Assembly (NCBI GenBank): GCA_029880325.1
Contig: JAOUOP010000032.1
Span: 26,661 to 90,660, forward strand
Direction: 5' to 3'
DNA length: 64,000 nucleotides
From: Myxococcales bacterium
GTDB taxonomy: Bacteria; Myxococcota_A; Polyangia; Polyangiales; JAFGIB01
Both the position numbers and the translations under genes were made by a program. The notes below the pieces were generated by a model that saw only the letters and a list, made by a program, of their open reading frames with translations, searched no databases and was not told the DNA's origin. Shown here piece by piece: positions 1-9,080 of the stretch (position 1 is the stretch's first letter; the number at the start of each line of letters is the position of its first letter).

Positions 1-337
1 GGGCATCATCGGCGGCATCCTGGTCCTGGCATTGGCCCTGGGCATGACGGGGATCGTGGTCACCCATCGCCTGGTGGGTCCGGCCTACCGTCTGAGGCAG
101 CTCATCACCGCTGTGGGCGAGGGCAAGCTGAACGTCGAGGGAGGCTTGCGCAAGGGCGATGAGCTTCGGGACGTATTCGCGTCGTTTCAGGTCATGGTCG
201 AGCACATGCGTGAAGCGCGTGAGGGCGACCTCGAACTCGTCGATGGGCTGATCGAAGAGGCGCGCAAGCGCGAGCAAGGGGAGATCGCAACACAGCTCGA
301 GCAGCTCCGGGAGCGACTGGCGGCTCCGCTGTCGTGA
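1..337 (+). CDS. HAMP-like membrane protein, 5' truncated
   Basis: The 3' end of a gene whose start lies before the window; the frame is read from base 2 and stops with TGA at 335-337. The visible part opens with a hydrophobic stretch (GIIGGILVLALALGMTGIVV), then a short linker with a conserved Pro (LVGPAYRL), followed by a charged amphipathic helix pair. That arrangement is typical of a transmembrane helix leading into a HAMP linker (the PAYRL-type start is common in such domains). About 60 Glu/Arg-rich residues likely to be coiled coil follow, and no output domain is present. It is probably a small membrane sensor or regulator without an enzymatic domain. The identification as HAMP is inference from pattern only. 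Confidence 0.6.
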   Translation, partial: GIIGGILVLALALGMTGIVVTHRLVGPAYRLRQLITAVGEGKLNVEGGLRKGDELRDVFASFQVMVEHMREAREGDLELVDGLIEEARKREQGEIATQLEQLRERLAAPLS

Positions 338-352
338 GCGCGATCCGACGCG

Positions 353-796
353 TTAGATCGCGCCTTCCAGGTAGTTGAGGCGTCCCTCGGGGCTATCGAA
401 AGTCACCGACGCCACGTCGAAGCGCAGTTCGGAGTAACGCGGCCGGGTGGCACGCAGCCACTCTGAGGCAGCACGACGAAGGCGCTCGACCTTGCCCGGG
501 CCGATCGACTGCGCCGGTGTCATCAGGCGATCGCTACGCCTTGAGCGGACCTCGCAAAACACGAGCAGACGCCCGCGCCGCGCGATCACGTCCAGCTCGA
601 GCCGGCCGACGCGCACGTTGCGATCGACGATCTCGAAACCGGCGCGCTCCAGGTGTGCGCAGGCCAGATCCTCGCCGCGCCGCCCCAGGGCGGCGCGCCC
701 CGCAAGGCGCGGGTCGCTGCTCGCAGGCGATTCACTCGCCGAGGTGTCACGGGCCAGGGGCCGCCGAGCTTTGCGGCCGAGGCCGACGCTACTCAA
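353..796 (-). CDS. YraN/UPF0102 family nuclease-like protein
   Basis: A 147-residue protein. The C-terminal 115 residues show the YraN pattern: an N-terminal GRRGEDLACAHLERAG helix, the GRLELDVIARRG strand with the Glu-Leu-Asp of the restriction-endonuclease-like fold, LLVFCEVRSRR (E-V-R in place of the usual E-V-K), then a C-terminal helix and an RFDVASV strand. YraN proteins are predicted Holliday-junction-resolvase-like nucleases of unsettled function. The chosen start is TTG at 796, the only permitted start codon in frame close to the domain; it overlaps the stop of the upstream lipoprotein gene, suggesting translational coupling. The first 35 residues are unlike the family and may be partly untranslated. 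The family call is solid and the start is weak. Confidence 0.8.
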   Translation of the reverse strand: MSSVGLGRKARRPLARDTSASESPASSDPRLAGRAALGRRGEDLACAHLERAGFEIVDRNVRVGRLELDVIARRGRLLVFCEVRSRRSDRLMTPAQSIGPGKVERLRRAASEWLRATRPRYSELRFDVASVTFDSPEGRLNYLEGAI

Positions 797-1280
797 AAAA
801 GGTGCCGTTCTTGACGCAGTAGCCGCCGCGGACGCCTGGACCGCCCTGTTCGAGGACTTCGACACAGGAGAAGCCGTCCGGGCACTCACACTCGGCAAAG
901 CCGGTTCCGCCCGAGTTACAGCGGCAGGTACAGTAGATGCGATCTTCGACCTCGTTCGGGGCCGCGCATTTGACCTCTTCGATGCACGTCTCGTCGTTGA
1001 GATCGCAGCTTTTTTGCGAGTTGCAGCTTGGATCGGTCGTCGGGTTGCGGGTGGGATCGCCTTCCAGCTGGTAGACCATGCACACCCGGGTTTCGCACTG
1101 CACCGAGCTGGACTCGATATAGGCCTCGCTGTTGTTGAAGCCGTCCTCCGGAACCTGCTCCGGCAGGCACGGCGCACCCACAGCCGGGGTGGTGCAGCCC
1201 AACGCGGGGCTCAGCAGCAGGACAAGACCAAGCAGCGGCAGGTATTTCGCGTCGATCCGTTCGAGACTCACTGATGCCAT
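789..1280 (-). CDS. Cys-rich secreted lipoprotein, unknown function
   Basis: A 163-residue protein with a clear lipoprotein signal: a basic start, a LLGLVLLLSPALGC core and lipobox, giving a lipidated Cys about 29 residues in. The mature part is Cys-rich (roughly sixteen Cys, including a CTCRCNSGG and an ECECPDG segment), implying a disulfide-stabilised fold outside the cytoplasm. No family was recognised. The ATG at 1280 sits directly against a GGAG motif, so the GTG at 1271, which would have normal spacing, is an equally good start; both keep the signal peptide. It reads away from the large TPR cluster and its stop overlaps the proposed YraN start. Confidence 0.7.
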   Translation of the reverse strand: MASVSLERIDAKYLPLLGLVLLLSPALGCTTPAVGAPCLPEQVPEDGFNNSEAYIESSSVQCETRVCMVYQLEGDPTRNPTTDPSCNSQKSCDLNDETCIEEVKCAAPNEVEDRIYCTCRCNSGGTGFAECECPDGFSCVEVLEQGGPGVRGGYCVKNGTFFE

Positions 1281-1460
1281 CTCCGTGACAGTTCTACTGA
1301 CAGTTCTACTGTGGCCGAGAAAATGCATTCGACGTGCCGGGCAATGTAGGAGTGGGTAGGCCCGAACCCATCGCGCGTCGGAAGTTACGTTGGCCGACCT
1401 CGGGGTGTCAAGCGTGTGCGACATGGGGTGGGTAATCCTTGCACATGTCGGCGAAGGGCC

Positions 1461-1490
1461 TTGACAAGCGGATTTTTGGATATCTATGAT
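1461..1490 (+). promoter_or_regulatory. Sigma-70-type promoter for the TPR/Glt-like cluster
   Basis: TTGACA at 1461-1466 and TATGAT at 1485-1490, separated by 18 bp: a perfect -35 and a 5/6 match to the -10. It points at the TPR gene starting at 1637, leaving an AT-rich leader of about 140 nt. The divergent gap 1281-1636 (356 bp) otherwise holds only a 12-bp tandem repeat (1287-1310) next to the lipoprotein start. Confidence 0.6.
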
Positions 1491-1636
1491 GGCCGCCCGA
1501 ACGGGTCGTAAATTACTGATTTTATAGTGTTTTTTATCTGGCCGGGCCGGAACTGCCGCCAACCAGGGACGGGCGCGGACCGGGTGCTTGTTTGGTACGG
1601 AATCCTAGGTCGTCGGTAGACGATGGAGACAACGGG

Positions 1637-3325
1637 ATGTTGAAGACTCGAACCTGGAGCTCGAACCTGGGCCTCGATGTGATGGTTTTTGCCGCGTCGC
1701 TCGCCGCCTTTACGGCGCTGTTCGGCGTGGCGCCGGTGGCCGCTCAGGATATGCAGTTTGGCCTCGAGGAGACGGGGGCTGCCCCCGCCGGGCCGCCCGC
1801 GGAAGGCCCCCCCTCGGAGGCCCTCGCCAACGCCCAGCGCCTCTACACCCAGGAGCGCTACGAGGAGGCGGCGGTGCAATTCCAGCGCGTCGTCGAGGGC
1901 GAGACGCCGGACGCGCCGGCAAACGTCCAGAAGGCCCAGTTCTTCCTCGGCAAGTCCCTCTACCACCTGCGCTATTATCAGTCGGCGCTGGCGGTCTTCG
2001 ACGAGATCTCGGAGATGGGGCGCAACAACCTCTTCTTCGACCAGACCCTGCAGTGGCTCGCCCAGCTCGGATCGCAGCTGCCGGAGCCCGCCGGGATCAT
2101 CGATAAGATCGGTCGTTTCGGTGTCGACCAGCTCGAGCAGTTCAACACCGCGGACAACGCTGACCTGTACAACCAGCTGCTCTATTTGATGGGCCGCTCG
2201 AAGTACAATCAGGGCGAGTTCGAGCAGGCGATCGAACTCTTCGGCCAGATCGATCGCGCCAACAAGTGGTACGTCAAAGGGCGCTTCTTCGAGGGCATCT
2301 CTTACATCAGGATGCGCCGCGCCCAGCCGGCGGCAACGGCCTTCCGCGAGATCATCGAAGCGATCGACGAAGGCGATGTGGAGGGCGTCGACGACACCGA
2401 CCGCATGGAAGATCTGGCGTGGATCTCGCTGGCCCGCGTTTATTACACCGCAGCCAACCGCGTGAACTCCGAGGGCGTGCGCGAAGTGGACGGCGTGCTT
2501 TTGGGCAACGCGGTCGAGGCCTGGAACAAGTTGGAGACCAACAGCGAGTACTGGCTGGACTCGATCTTCGAGGCCTCCTGGGCCTTCTTCCTGGCCGACG
2601 AGTACTCCCGGGCCCTGGGCAACGTGCACACGCTCTTCTCCCCCTACTTCAAGGAGAGCTTCTATCCCGAGGCGATGGTGCTGAAGGCAGTGGTTTTCTT
2701 CACGAACTGCCAAATGAAGAACGCAACCGCGATGGTGCAGCTCTTCCACGAGCGCTACGACCCGGTGAAGAACAAGCTCGACGAGATGCTGCAGAAGTAC
2801 CAGGACAACGCGCAGTTTTTCGAGTTCCTCAAAAAGGTGCGTGAGGGTAATGCCAACCTGCCGCCGGAGATCCGCGGCATCGTGAATTCGGCGCTGAGCG
2901 ATCGCGCCGTGTTGGCCAACCTCGAGTACGTCAACCTGCTCGAGCAGGAAGAGAAGAACCTCAACAAGGCGCCCTCGCAGTTCAAGAACTCCTCCCTCGG
3001 CGCACGAATTCTGCAAGACATCCTGGTGGCCAAGTCCTTCGCCATCGACCAGGCGGGTGAGATCGCCAAGGCGCGTTACAGCCGTCTGGTCGAGGAAATG
3101 CAGGACTTGGCCAACCAGATCGATACCGTCGAGATCGAGGTGCTCAACTACGAACGCGGCCAGCTCAAGGCTGCGCTCCAGGACCAAATGACGGCGGCCA
3201 GTGAGTCGACCGGCGGCGAGGTCTTCGTGTCCTCGGAGCACAACGTTTGGCCCTTCAACGGCGAGTACTGGCGCGACGAGCTTGGTTATTACCGGCAGCA
3301 GGTCACCTACAAGTGCGGACGATGA
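1637..3325 (+). CDS. Exported TPR protein, first gene of Glt-like cluster
   Basis: A 562-residue protein. The start is ATG 1637, preceded by GGAG at 1625-1628; residues 1 to about 37 form a signal peptide ending APVAAQ, so the protein should be periplasmic. After a Pro/Gly-rich linker come TPR-like helix pairs (for example ALANAQRLYTQERYEEAAVQ and the NQGEFEQAIELFGQI segment), followed by a long helical region to the C-terminus. The role is unknown; by position it heads a set of genes whose other members resemble Myxococcus gliding (Agl/Glt) components, and its ATGA overlap with the next gene indicates co-translation. It could be a structural scaffold of an envelope complex. The TPR call is clear; the pathway is inference from neighbours. 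Confidence 0.75.
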   Translation: MLKTRTWSSNLGLDVMVFAASLAAFTALFGVAPVAAQDMQFGLEETGAAPAGPPAEGPPSEALANAQRLYTQERYEEAAVQFQRVVEGETPDAPANVQKAQFFLGKSLYHLRYYQSALAVFDEISEMGRNNLFFDQTLQWLAQLGSQLPEPAGIIDKIGRFGVDQLEQFNTADNADLYNQLLYLMGRSKYNQGEFEQAIELFGQIDRANKWYVKGRFFEGISYIRMRRAQPAATAFREIIEAIDEGDVEGVDDTDRMEDLAWISLARVYYTAANRVNSEGVREVDGVLLGNAVEAWNKLETNSEYWLDSIFEASWAFFLADEYSRALGNVHTLFSPYFKESFYPEAMVLKAVVFFTNCQMKNATAMVQLFHERYDPVKNKLDEMLQKYQDNAQFFEFLKKVREGNANLPPEIRGIVNSALSDRAVLANLEYVNLLEQEEKNLNKAPSQFKNSSLGARILQDILVAKSFAIDQAGEIAKARYSRLVEEMQDLANQIDTVEIEVLNYERGQLKAALQDQMTAASESTGGEVFVSSEHNVWPFNGEYWRDELGYYRQQVTYKCGR

Positions 3326-6300
3326 TGAGCATGATGCGTTTTAAACTGTTTTCGCTCGTTCTCTTTGGAACCCTCCTGGCTGGCACTCCGGCCGAGGCGG
3401 AAAAGAAAAGCGCCAAGAAGGGCGATGGAGGGTCCGCTGACGCGGGCATGTGCATCGATCCCGGCGCCCCCACCCGCGTCGCCGCGTGCCCGAAAAACAT
3501 GGGCACCAGCAAGCGCAAAAAGGGCATCGGGGCGCCGAAGTCCCGCCTGCGGCAGGCCACGCGCAAGAAGGACAAGCCCAAGGGCCTTCAGGTCAAGGGA
3601 CCGTCCATCGAGCTGGACGTGGCGACTCTGCGCAACAAGGACAAGGTCGAGGCCAAGGCCGAGTCCCTACTGCGACGCGAGATCACGGTCACCAAGCGCC
3701 TGATCAAGAACACGCGCACCAACGATCCGCGGCGGGCGGATTTCTTGCTGCGCCTTGCTGAAGGCTACTTCGAGCTGGTTCAGGTCGCGACGCGCAACGT
3801 GCGCAAGCTCGACGATCCGATCTACGACGCCTGCTCCAAGAAGAAGAACAAAGGGCAGTGCTCCAAGCTGCGCAAGTCGCAGAAGAATATGGAGCAGAAG
3901 CTCAACAAGACCCGCGAGCAGAACATCAAGACGCTCGCGATGCTGGTCCGCGACCACCCGGACTACAAGAAGATGGACGAAGTGCTCTTCTCCCTCGGCT
4001 TTTCGCTGGAGGAAATGAAGCAATTCGATCGCGCCCGTCAGGTCTACCACCGCCTGATCAAGGGCTTCCCACAGAGTAGCTTCATCCCCAACGCCTATCT
4101 GTCGTTCGCGGAGTACTACTTTCAGCAAGGCGACATGGGCGCCGCCAAGCAGTTCTATCAAAAGGTCACGGAGATCCCGCCGGAGCGCAACCGCGTTTAC
4201 GGCTACGCGGTCTACAAGCAGGCCTGGTGTGACTACAACCTGGAAGACTTCAAGGGATCGCTACAGCGCTTCGTCGAGACGATCGAGTTTGCCCAGGAAA
4301 ATCCTGAGGCTCACAACGTCGAGAACCTGGCCCGTCAGTCGCGCCGGGAGATGATCATGCCCTACGCCCAGGTCGGCAATCCCGGCCGGGCCCTCGAGTT
4401 TTTCTCGCGTTACGCCAAGGACGAGGACCAAGCCTTCGAGATGTTCGAGTCCCTGGGTGAACTCTACTACGACACCGGCCAATGGCCTGAGGTCATCGCG
4501 GTCTACCACAAGCTGATCGCCGAGAAGTCGGACAGCGAAAAGGTCTGCTACTGGCAGACCCGCGTGGCCAATGCGGTCATCAGCAGCAAGCCCAAGAAGG
4601 AACAGGTCGTCGAGGTTCAGCGCATGCTCGACCTGTACGACAGCTACGCAGATAGCTCGCACTCGGGCGATGCGAAGAAGTCCTGCCGACAGTCGGCAGC
4701 CTCCGTGCTCATCGAGCTCGCCACCGCATGGCACCGTGAGGCCATCGGCACCGATACCCAGCCGGGCACAAACGACAAGGGCACGATGGAGCAGGCCACC
4801 AAGCTCTATCGCATGATCCTGAAGAACTTCCCCGACATGGAGGAGATGGAGTTTCCGGACATCGACAAGCGCGACTGGCCGACCGAGTACAAGGTCAGCT
4901 ACTACTACGCCGAGCTTCTGTGGAAGATGGAGGCATGGGCACAGTGCGGCCCCGCTTTCGACCGCGTACTCGAAGTCAATCCGAAGGGCGAGTTCACTGA
5001 GGATTCCGCCTATGCGTCGGTGCTCTGCTACAACAAGCAGTACAAGCAGACCTATGCGCAGAGCGAGCGCGAGGTCAAACATCGCGACGACAAGAAGAAG
5101 AAGCGCAAGGGTAAGAAGGACGCCGAGCCCACCCGTGAGGAGCTGGTCGCCCAGTACAAGCCCAAGGAGCTGTCGCCTCTGGAAGAGGGCATGCTGCGGG
5201 CGTACAAGCGCTACATCTGTTACGTGCCGGGCAGCGAAGATCTGCCGACGATCAAGTACCGTCAGGCGCGCATCTACTACGAGACGAACCACTTTGAAGA
5301 GGCCTCGGTTCTCTTCAAGGACATCGCCTTCAATCACGTAGACAGCGACCTGTCGGTCTTCGCGGCGAACCTCTACCTGGACTCGCTCAACGTCGTGGGT
5401 ACCTACAGCGATCCTGCGCGGCCGGGTTGCTACGACGAGATGAACGACAACATCGAGCCGCTCTATGGGCTCTACTGCAAGAATGACGAGCAGCGCGAGG
5501 AGCATCTCGAGCTGTGCGAGGTGGTCGAGCAGTTGCGTTGCGACCTTCTGCGAAAGAAGGCGGAAGGTCTGCAGACCAACAAGTCGTTCAAGAAGGCGGC
5601 ACAGCTCTACGTCCGCATTTTCCGCCAGTATCGTGAGTGCGGGCGTCTGGACGAGGTCCTGTACAACGCGGCGCTGAACTTCGAGGCGGCGCGTCTGTTG
5701 GGCCGCGCGATCAAGGTTCGCCGAGTGCTTATCGACAAGTACCCGGAGAGCGAGTGGTCGAAGCGCGCGATCTACCTCATCGGCGCCAACTTCCACGCCC
5801 TGGCCATGTACGACATGGCTGCGGACTACTACGAGAAATTCGCGGAGAAGTACTCGGGCGAACTCGGCGAGGATTGTTCGGACGCCGACAACGAGGCTGG
5901 TACCTGTCCCAACGCCAAGGATGCGCTTCAGAACGCGACCTTCTTCAGGCTGGGTCTCGGCGACGAAGAGAAGGCGGTAGAAGACGCCCAGCTCTTCGAG
6001 AAGAGCTACAAGAAGAAGTTCGCTCGCGAAACCTCCCAGGTGAAGTACTCGCTGGGTTCGATCTACGAGCGCACCGAGGATTGGAACAAGGTCATCAAGC
6101 ACTACACGGGCTTCTTGAAGCAGTACAAGAAGACCGCGATGCCCCACGAGATGATCCAGGGCAATGTGACCGTCGGGCGCGCTTACCTGTCGCTCGAGGG
6201 CAAGGAAAGCCAGAAGGAGGCCAACAAGAGGAAGGCGATGCCTTACTTCAAGGCGGCCGTGAAGTTCTGGCAGGGCAGCAAGGACTCGTTTGGCACGCTC

Positions 6301-6984
6301 GCCGTGCCGGACGACCAGAAGCAGCGCTATCTGGCCTACGCCAAGATCGCCTCCGCCGAAGCCCTCTTCCACCTCGCCGGTGAAGAGTTCGACAAGTTCG
6401 CGAGCATCAAATTCCCGGTGTTCAAGACGAAGAAGACGATCAAGGCCAAGAAGGGTAGCTTGGAGGCCAAGAAGGCCTATCAGGAGGAGTTCCAGGCCTG
6501 GATGGCTGCGGACTTCACCAAGTGGATGGGTGAGAAGGCCAAGGCGCTGGACGTGGCCCAAACCGCCTACGGCAACATCACCGAAATGAAGGTTCCCCAG
6601 TGGGAGATCGCGGCGGCGACGCGAGTCGGCGACATGTATCTCTCCTTCGTCAACGACTTCCGCGACGCCCCGGTGCCGCCGGTGCTCGAGGGAGACGAAG
6701 AGCTGGTGGACATCTACTACCAGGGCTTGGACGAAGCGTCCCAACCGTGGGTCCAAAAGGCCAAGGGTGCCTACGAGTTCTGCCTGATCACGGCGACGAA
6801 GGTTCGCTGGTTCAACGAGTATATGACCAAGTGCGAGGAAGAGCTTTTCAAGCTCGATCCACGCACATACCCACGCGCCGCCGAGCTGCGCGGAAGCGAT
6901 ATCTACACCTACAGCATCATGGCCGAACCCGGCCTGATCGAGCTCAAGGCCGGGTCCGATGAGGGCCTCGAGGGCGAGGAGTGA
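3322..6984 (+). CDS. Large periplasmic TPR protein, AgmU/GltD-like
   Basis: A 1220-residue protein starting at ATG 3322, which overlaps the previous stop (ATGA). An N-terminal signal peptide (MMRFKLFSLVLFGTLLAGTPAEA) is followed by a Lys-rich segment and then many TPR-like helical repeats over nearly the whole length, with the VLFSLGFSLEEMKQFDRARQ and FPQSSFIPNAYLSFAEYYF segments as clear units. The C-terminus is acidic. In Myxococcus, AgmU/GltD is a periplasmic TPR protein of similar size (about 135 kDa) in the gliding complex, and the neighbouring lipoprotein and PglI-like genes match that gene set. The assignment rests on size, domain type and synteny, not on an alignment. Its shared role with neighbours in an envelope-spanning complex is inferred. 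Confidence 0.75.
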   Translation: MMSMMRFKLFSLVLFGTLLAGTPAEAEKKSAKKGDGGSADAGMCIDPGAPTRVAACPKNMGTSKRKKGIGAPKSRLRQATRKKDKPKGLQVKGPSIELDVATLRNKDKVEAKAESLLRREITVTKRLIKNTRTNDPRRADFLLRLAEGYFELVQVATRNVRKLDDPIYDACSKKKNKGQCSKLRKSQKNMEQKLNKTREQNIKTLAMLVRDHPDYKKMDEVLFSLGFSLEEMKQFDRARQVYHRLIKGFPQSSFIPNAYLSFAEYYFQQGDMGAAKQFYQKVTEIPPERNRVYGYAVYKQAWCDYNLEDFKGSLQRFVETIEFAQENPEAHNVENLARQSRREMIMPYAQVGNPGRALEFFSRYAKDEDQAFEMFESLGELYYDTGQWPEVIAVYHKLIAEKSDSEKVCYWQTRVANAVISSKPKKEQVVEVQRMLDLYDSYADSSHSGDAKKSCRQSAASVLIELATAWHREAIGTDTQPGTNDKGTMEQATKLYRMILKNFPDMEEMEFPDIDKRDWPTEYKVSYYYAELLWKMEAWAQCGPAFDRVLEVNPKGEFTEDSAYASVLCYNKQYKQTYAQSEREVKHRDDKKKKRKGKKDAEPTREELVAQYKPKELSPLEEGMLRAYKRYICYVPGSEDLPTIKYRQARIYYETNHFEEASVLFKDIAFNHVDSDLSVFAANLYLDSLNVVGTYSDPARPGCYDEMNDNIEPLYGLYCKNDEQREEHLELCEVVEQLRCDLLRKKAEGLQTNKSFKKAAQLYVRIFRQYRECGRLDEVLYNAALNFEAARLLGRAIKVRRVLIDKYPESEWSKRAIYLIGANFHALAMYDMAADYYEKFAEKYSGELGEDCSDADNEAGTCPNAKDALQNATFFRLGLGDEEKAVEDAQLFEKSYKKKFARETSQVKYSLGSIYERTEDWNKVIKHYTGFLKQYKKTAMPHEMIQGNVTVGRAYLSLEGKESQKEANKRKAMPYFKAAVKFWQGSKDSFGTLAVPDDQKQRYLAYAKIASAEALFHLAGEEFDKFASIKFPVFKTKKTIKAKKGSLEAKKAYQEEFQAWMAADFTKWMGEKAKALDVAQTAYGNITEMKVPQWEIAAATRVGDMYLSFVNDFRDAPVPPVLEGDEELVDIYYQGLDEASQPWVQKAKGAYEFCLITATKVRWFNEYMTKCEEELFKLDPRTYPRAAELRGSDIYTYSIMAEPGLIELKAGSDEGLEGEE

Positions 6985-8537
6985 TGGCGATGGCGAACAA
7001 GACGCTTGTGAACGGACCGCGTGCAGCGGTCGTAGCCTGGGTCCTGGCCCTCACCCTGGCCGCCTGCGGAGGCGGTAGCGGCTCCGGTTCCGGCGAAGGC
7101 GGTGGCGGTGCGGCCACCGTCGGTGGCGTAGCCCTCAAGACCGCAGGCGGCGAGTCCGTCAGTGTGCGTGCGCACAACTTCTGGAAGGAAGGTGTCGCAG
7201 CGTTCCAATCTGCGGAGAAGAAGGGCTGGAACTCGGAGAGCTGCGAGGCGGTCGCGGACAAATTTGAGGAAGCCGCCGAGGCGCAGGGGGGCAAGAAAAA
7301 GTTCCCCGAGGCGCTCTACATGGCGGGCCTCGCACACAGCAAATGCGGCGACAAGAAGGAGGCGATGTCCTTCTATCAGAAGGCCCTGAGGCAGAATAGC
7401 AAGTTCTGCAAGGCCCGCATCGCCGTCGCCCTCGACCGCGTGGGGGGCAACGCCTCCGGTGCGATGCGGGACTTCAGCGCTGCCGTCAAGGATGATCCCC
7501 AGTGCACCGAGGGCTACGTCAACATGGCCATCGTGCAGCGCAAAAGCGGCGACCTCAAGGAGGCGCTGAATAACCTGCGCCGCGCCATGGCCATCGACGC
7601 CCAGTACCTTCCGGCGTTCAACGAGATGGCTCTGATCTATCTGCAGCAGGCAGAGGACAACAAGAAGATGCTCGATCTGGCGGAGGTCGTCTGCAGTCAG
7701 GCCCAGAAGATCGACGCGAATTTCGCGCCGATCTACAACACCTGGGGTCTGATCGACCTACGCCGCAACGAGATCATCGATGCCGCCGCGAAGTTCCAGC
7801 GCGCCTTCAAACTCGATGCGAAGATGTTCGAGGCGTATATGAACTTCGCGCAGATCACGATTGGCTTCCGTGGTTACGAGGATGCCAAGAACGCCTTCAC
7901 CAAGGCGCTCGAGCTGCAGCCGAAGAACTTCGACGCGGTCGTCGGTCTGGGCGTGGCCTACCGCGGCCTGGAGCAGAACGACAAGGCTGAAGAGGCCTAC
8001 GAGAAGGCCAAGAAGATGGCTCCCAATCGCCCGGAGCCCTACTACAACCTCGGCGTGCTCTACCAGGACTTCAAGGATGCCAAGGTCTCGCAGATGAAGA
8101 AGGCTCGTTCCTACTACGAGCAGTTCCTCAGCCGAGCCAAGGAAGAGCGCTACCAGGAGAAGATCGACGACATCAAGCGGCGCTGCAAGTACGACAAGAA
8201 GGGCGGGCGCCGTAAGAGCAGCAAGTGCATCGCCGGTCGCTTCCAAAACATCGAACTCTTCCTGCAGGCCCTGAAGGAAATGAAGGAGATGGAGAAGCTC
8301 CAAAAGGAGGCCGAGGCACAGGCCAAGGAGTTCGAGAAGCAGGAAGCCGAGCAGCGCAAGCGCGACGAGGCTGAGGCCAAGAAGGCAGCCGAGGAAGCCA
8401 AGAAGGCCGAGGAGGCCAAGAAGGCCGAGGAAGCCAAGAAGGAGCCTGCCAAGGGCCAGGATGACGGCAAGGCCCCCAAGGAGGGCCCGGCGGACAAGGC
8501 TGCGCCGAAGGAACCCAAGGGCGGAAAGAAGAAGTGA
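6984..8537 (+). CDS. TPR lipoprotein, AglT/GltE-like
   Basis: A 517-residue protein. The ATG at 6984 overlaps the preceding stop; a GTG three bases upstream is an alternative. The signal ends in a lipobox (LTLAACGGG), so the mature N-terminal Cys should be lipidated, followed by a Gly/Ser linker. Residues of about 90-380 are TPR repeats (consecutive units such as FPEALYMAGLAHSKCGDKKE, PEPYYNLGVLYQDF). The last 90 residues are a Lys/Glu/Ala-rich low-complexity tail, likely a coiled coil or disordered arm. AglT/GltE of Myxococcus is an outer-membrane TPR lipoprotein of the gliding machinery and is the closest match by architecture and gene order. It is likely co-translated with the GltD-like gene. 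Confidence 0.75.
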   Translation: MAMANKTLVNGPRAAVVAWVLALTLAACGGGSGSGSGEGGGGAATVGGVALKTAGGESVSVRAHNFWKEGVAAFQSAEKKGWNSESCEAVADKFEEAAEAQGGKKKFPEALYMAGLAHSKCGDKKEAMSFYQKALRQNSKFCKARIAVALDRVGGNASGAMRDFSAAVKDDPQCTEGYVNMAIVQRKSGDLKEALNNLRRAMAIDAQYLPAFNEMALIYLQQAEDNKKMLDLAEVVCSQAQKIDANFAPIYNTWGLIDLRRNEIIDAAAKFQRAFKLDAKMFEAYMNFAQITIGFRGYEDAKNAFTKALELQPKNFDAVVGLGVAYRGLEQNDKAEEAYEKAKKMAPNRPEPYYNLGVLYQDFKDAKVSQMKKARSYYEQFLSRAKEERYQEKIDDIKRRCKYDKKGGRRKSSKCIAGRFQNIELFLQALKEMKEMEKLQKEAEAQAKEFEKQEAEQRKRDEAEAKKAAEEAKKAEEAKKAEEAKKEPAKGQDDGKAPKEGPADKAAPKEPKGGKKK

Positions 8538-8547
8538 GATCGCCGCT

Positions 8548-8578
8548 CAGTCCGCGGCACCTCTGGTGTCGCGGACTG
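8548..8578 (+). other. Intercistronic 14-bp hairpin
   Basis: Arms 8548-8561 and 8565-8578 pair over 14 bp (one G-U) with a 3-nt loop, ten bases after the stop of the TPR lipoprotein gene. No T-run follows, so it is more likely an mRNA 3'-end stabiliser or a factor-dependent stop than a classic terminator. Confidence 0.5.
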
Positions 8579-8698
8579 TCCGTTAGGGTGTGAAAGATCC
8601 GCACATAAAGTTCTAGAAACAATGGAAAGCATGGCGTACCGCTCTTGTTGGCTTTTCGACACAGCGGTAGGGTGCTCGACACTGTAGGAGATGTCGTC

Positions 8699-8935
8699 AT
8701 GAAGAAGCTGTTGATGGTCGCAGTTGTTCTCGGAGCCAGTGCCATGGCTTTGCCGACACAGGCTCAGGACGACAACCAGACGTCCTACGACTTTGAGGAC
8801 GACCTGGTTCAAGGTGACCTGGTCCGGCCCGACGGTGAGAACCTGATGGTCCGTAGGCGTGGTGCGCGGGAGTCGCTGATTCGTATCCGCGAGCACTTCA
8901 TTCCTGAACTTCTAAAATCGGTCGAAAATCTTTAA
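8699..8935 (+). CDS. Small exported protein of Glt-like cluster
   Basis: A 78-residue protein starting at ATG 8699 with GTAGGAG eight bases upstream. Residues 1-22 are a signal peptide (MKKLLMVAVVLGASAMALPTQAQ), leaving a mature protein of about 56 residues with an acidic first half (YDFEDDLVQGDLVRPDG) and a basic second half (RRRGARESLIRIREHFIPELL) ending in SVENL. No known domain was recognised. It lies between the AglT-like lipoprotein and the FHA/PglI-like gene. Such a small periplasmic gene in this position suggests an accessory part of the same complex, but this is inferred from location. The strong signal peptide, ribosome-binding site and co-directionality support it being real. Confidence 0.75.
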   Translation: MKKLLMVAVVLGASAMALPTQAQDDNQTSYDFEDDLVQGDLVRPDGENLMVRRRGARESLIRIREHFIPELLKSVENL

Positions 8936-9080
8936 TCCTCGGGAACCGAGACTCTCCGCTGTTGTCTATCGAGGCGCGGAGTCTGCCAACGGGCGCTACA
9001 GTGGTCGCCCGACGCGCAGGGTCCTGGTGAAGGCTTAGTCGTCCACTCGCGCACGCTGCGCGCGTGCGCTGGAGGTTGTT

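Noticed and set aside
1287..1310. Two tandem copies of a 12-bp unit before the lipoprotein start
   Set aside because: Only two copies and no other regulatory context, so kept as a remark in the promoter entry, not as an element.
4261..6756. Long minus-strand open frame (831 codons) opposite the GltD-like gene
   Set aside because: Shadow of a high-GC gene: Leu/Val/Arg-rich without domains, and the plus strand carries a clear TPR protein with signal peptide and coupled neighbours.
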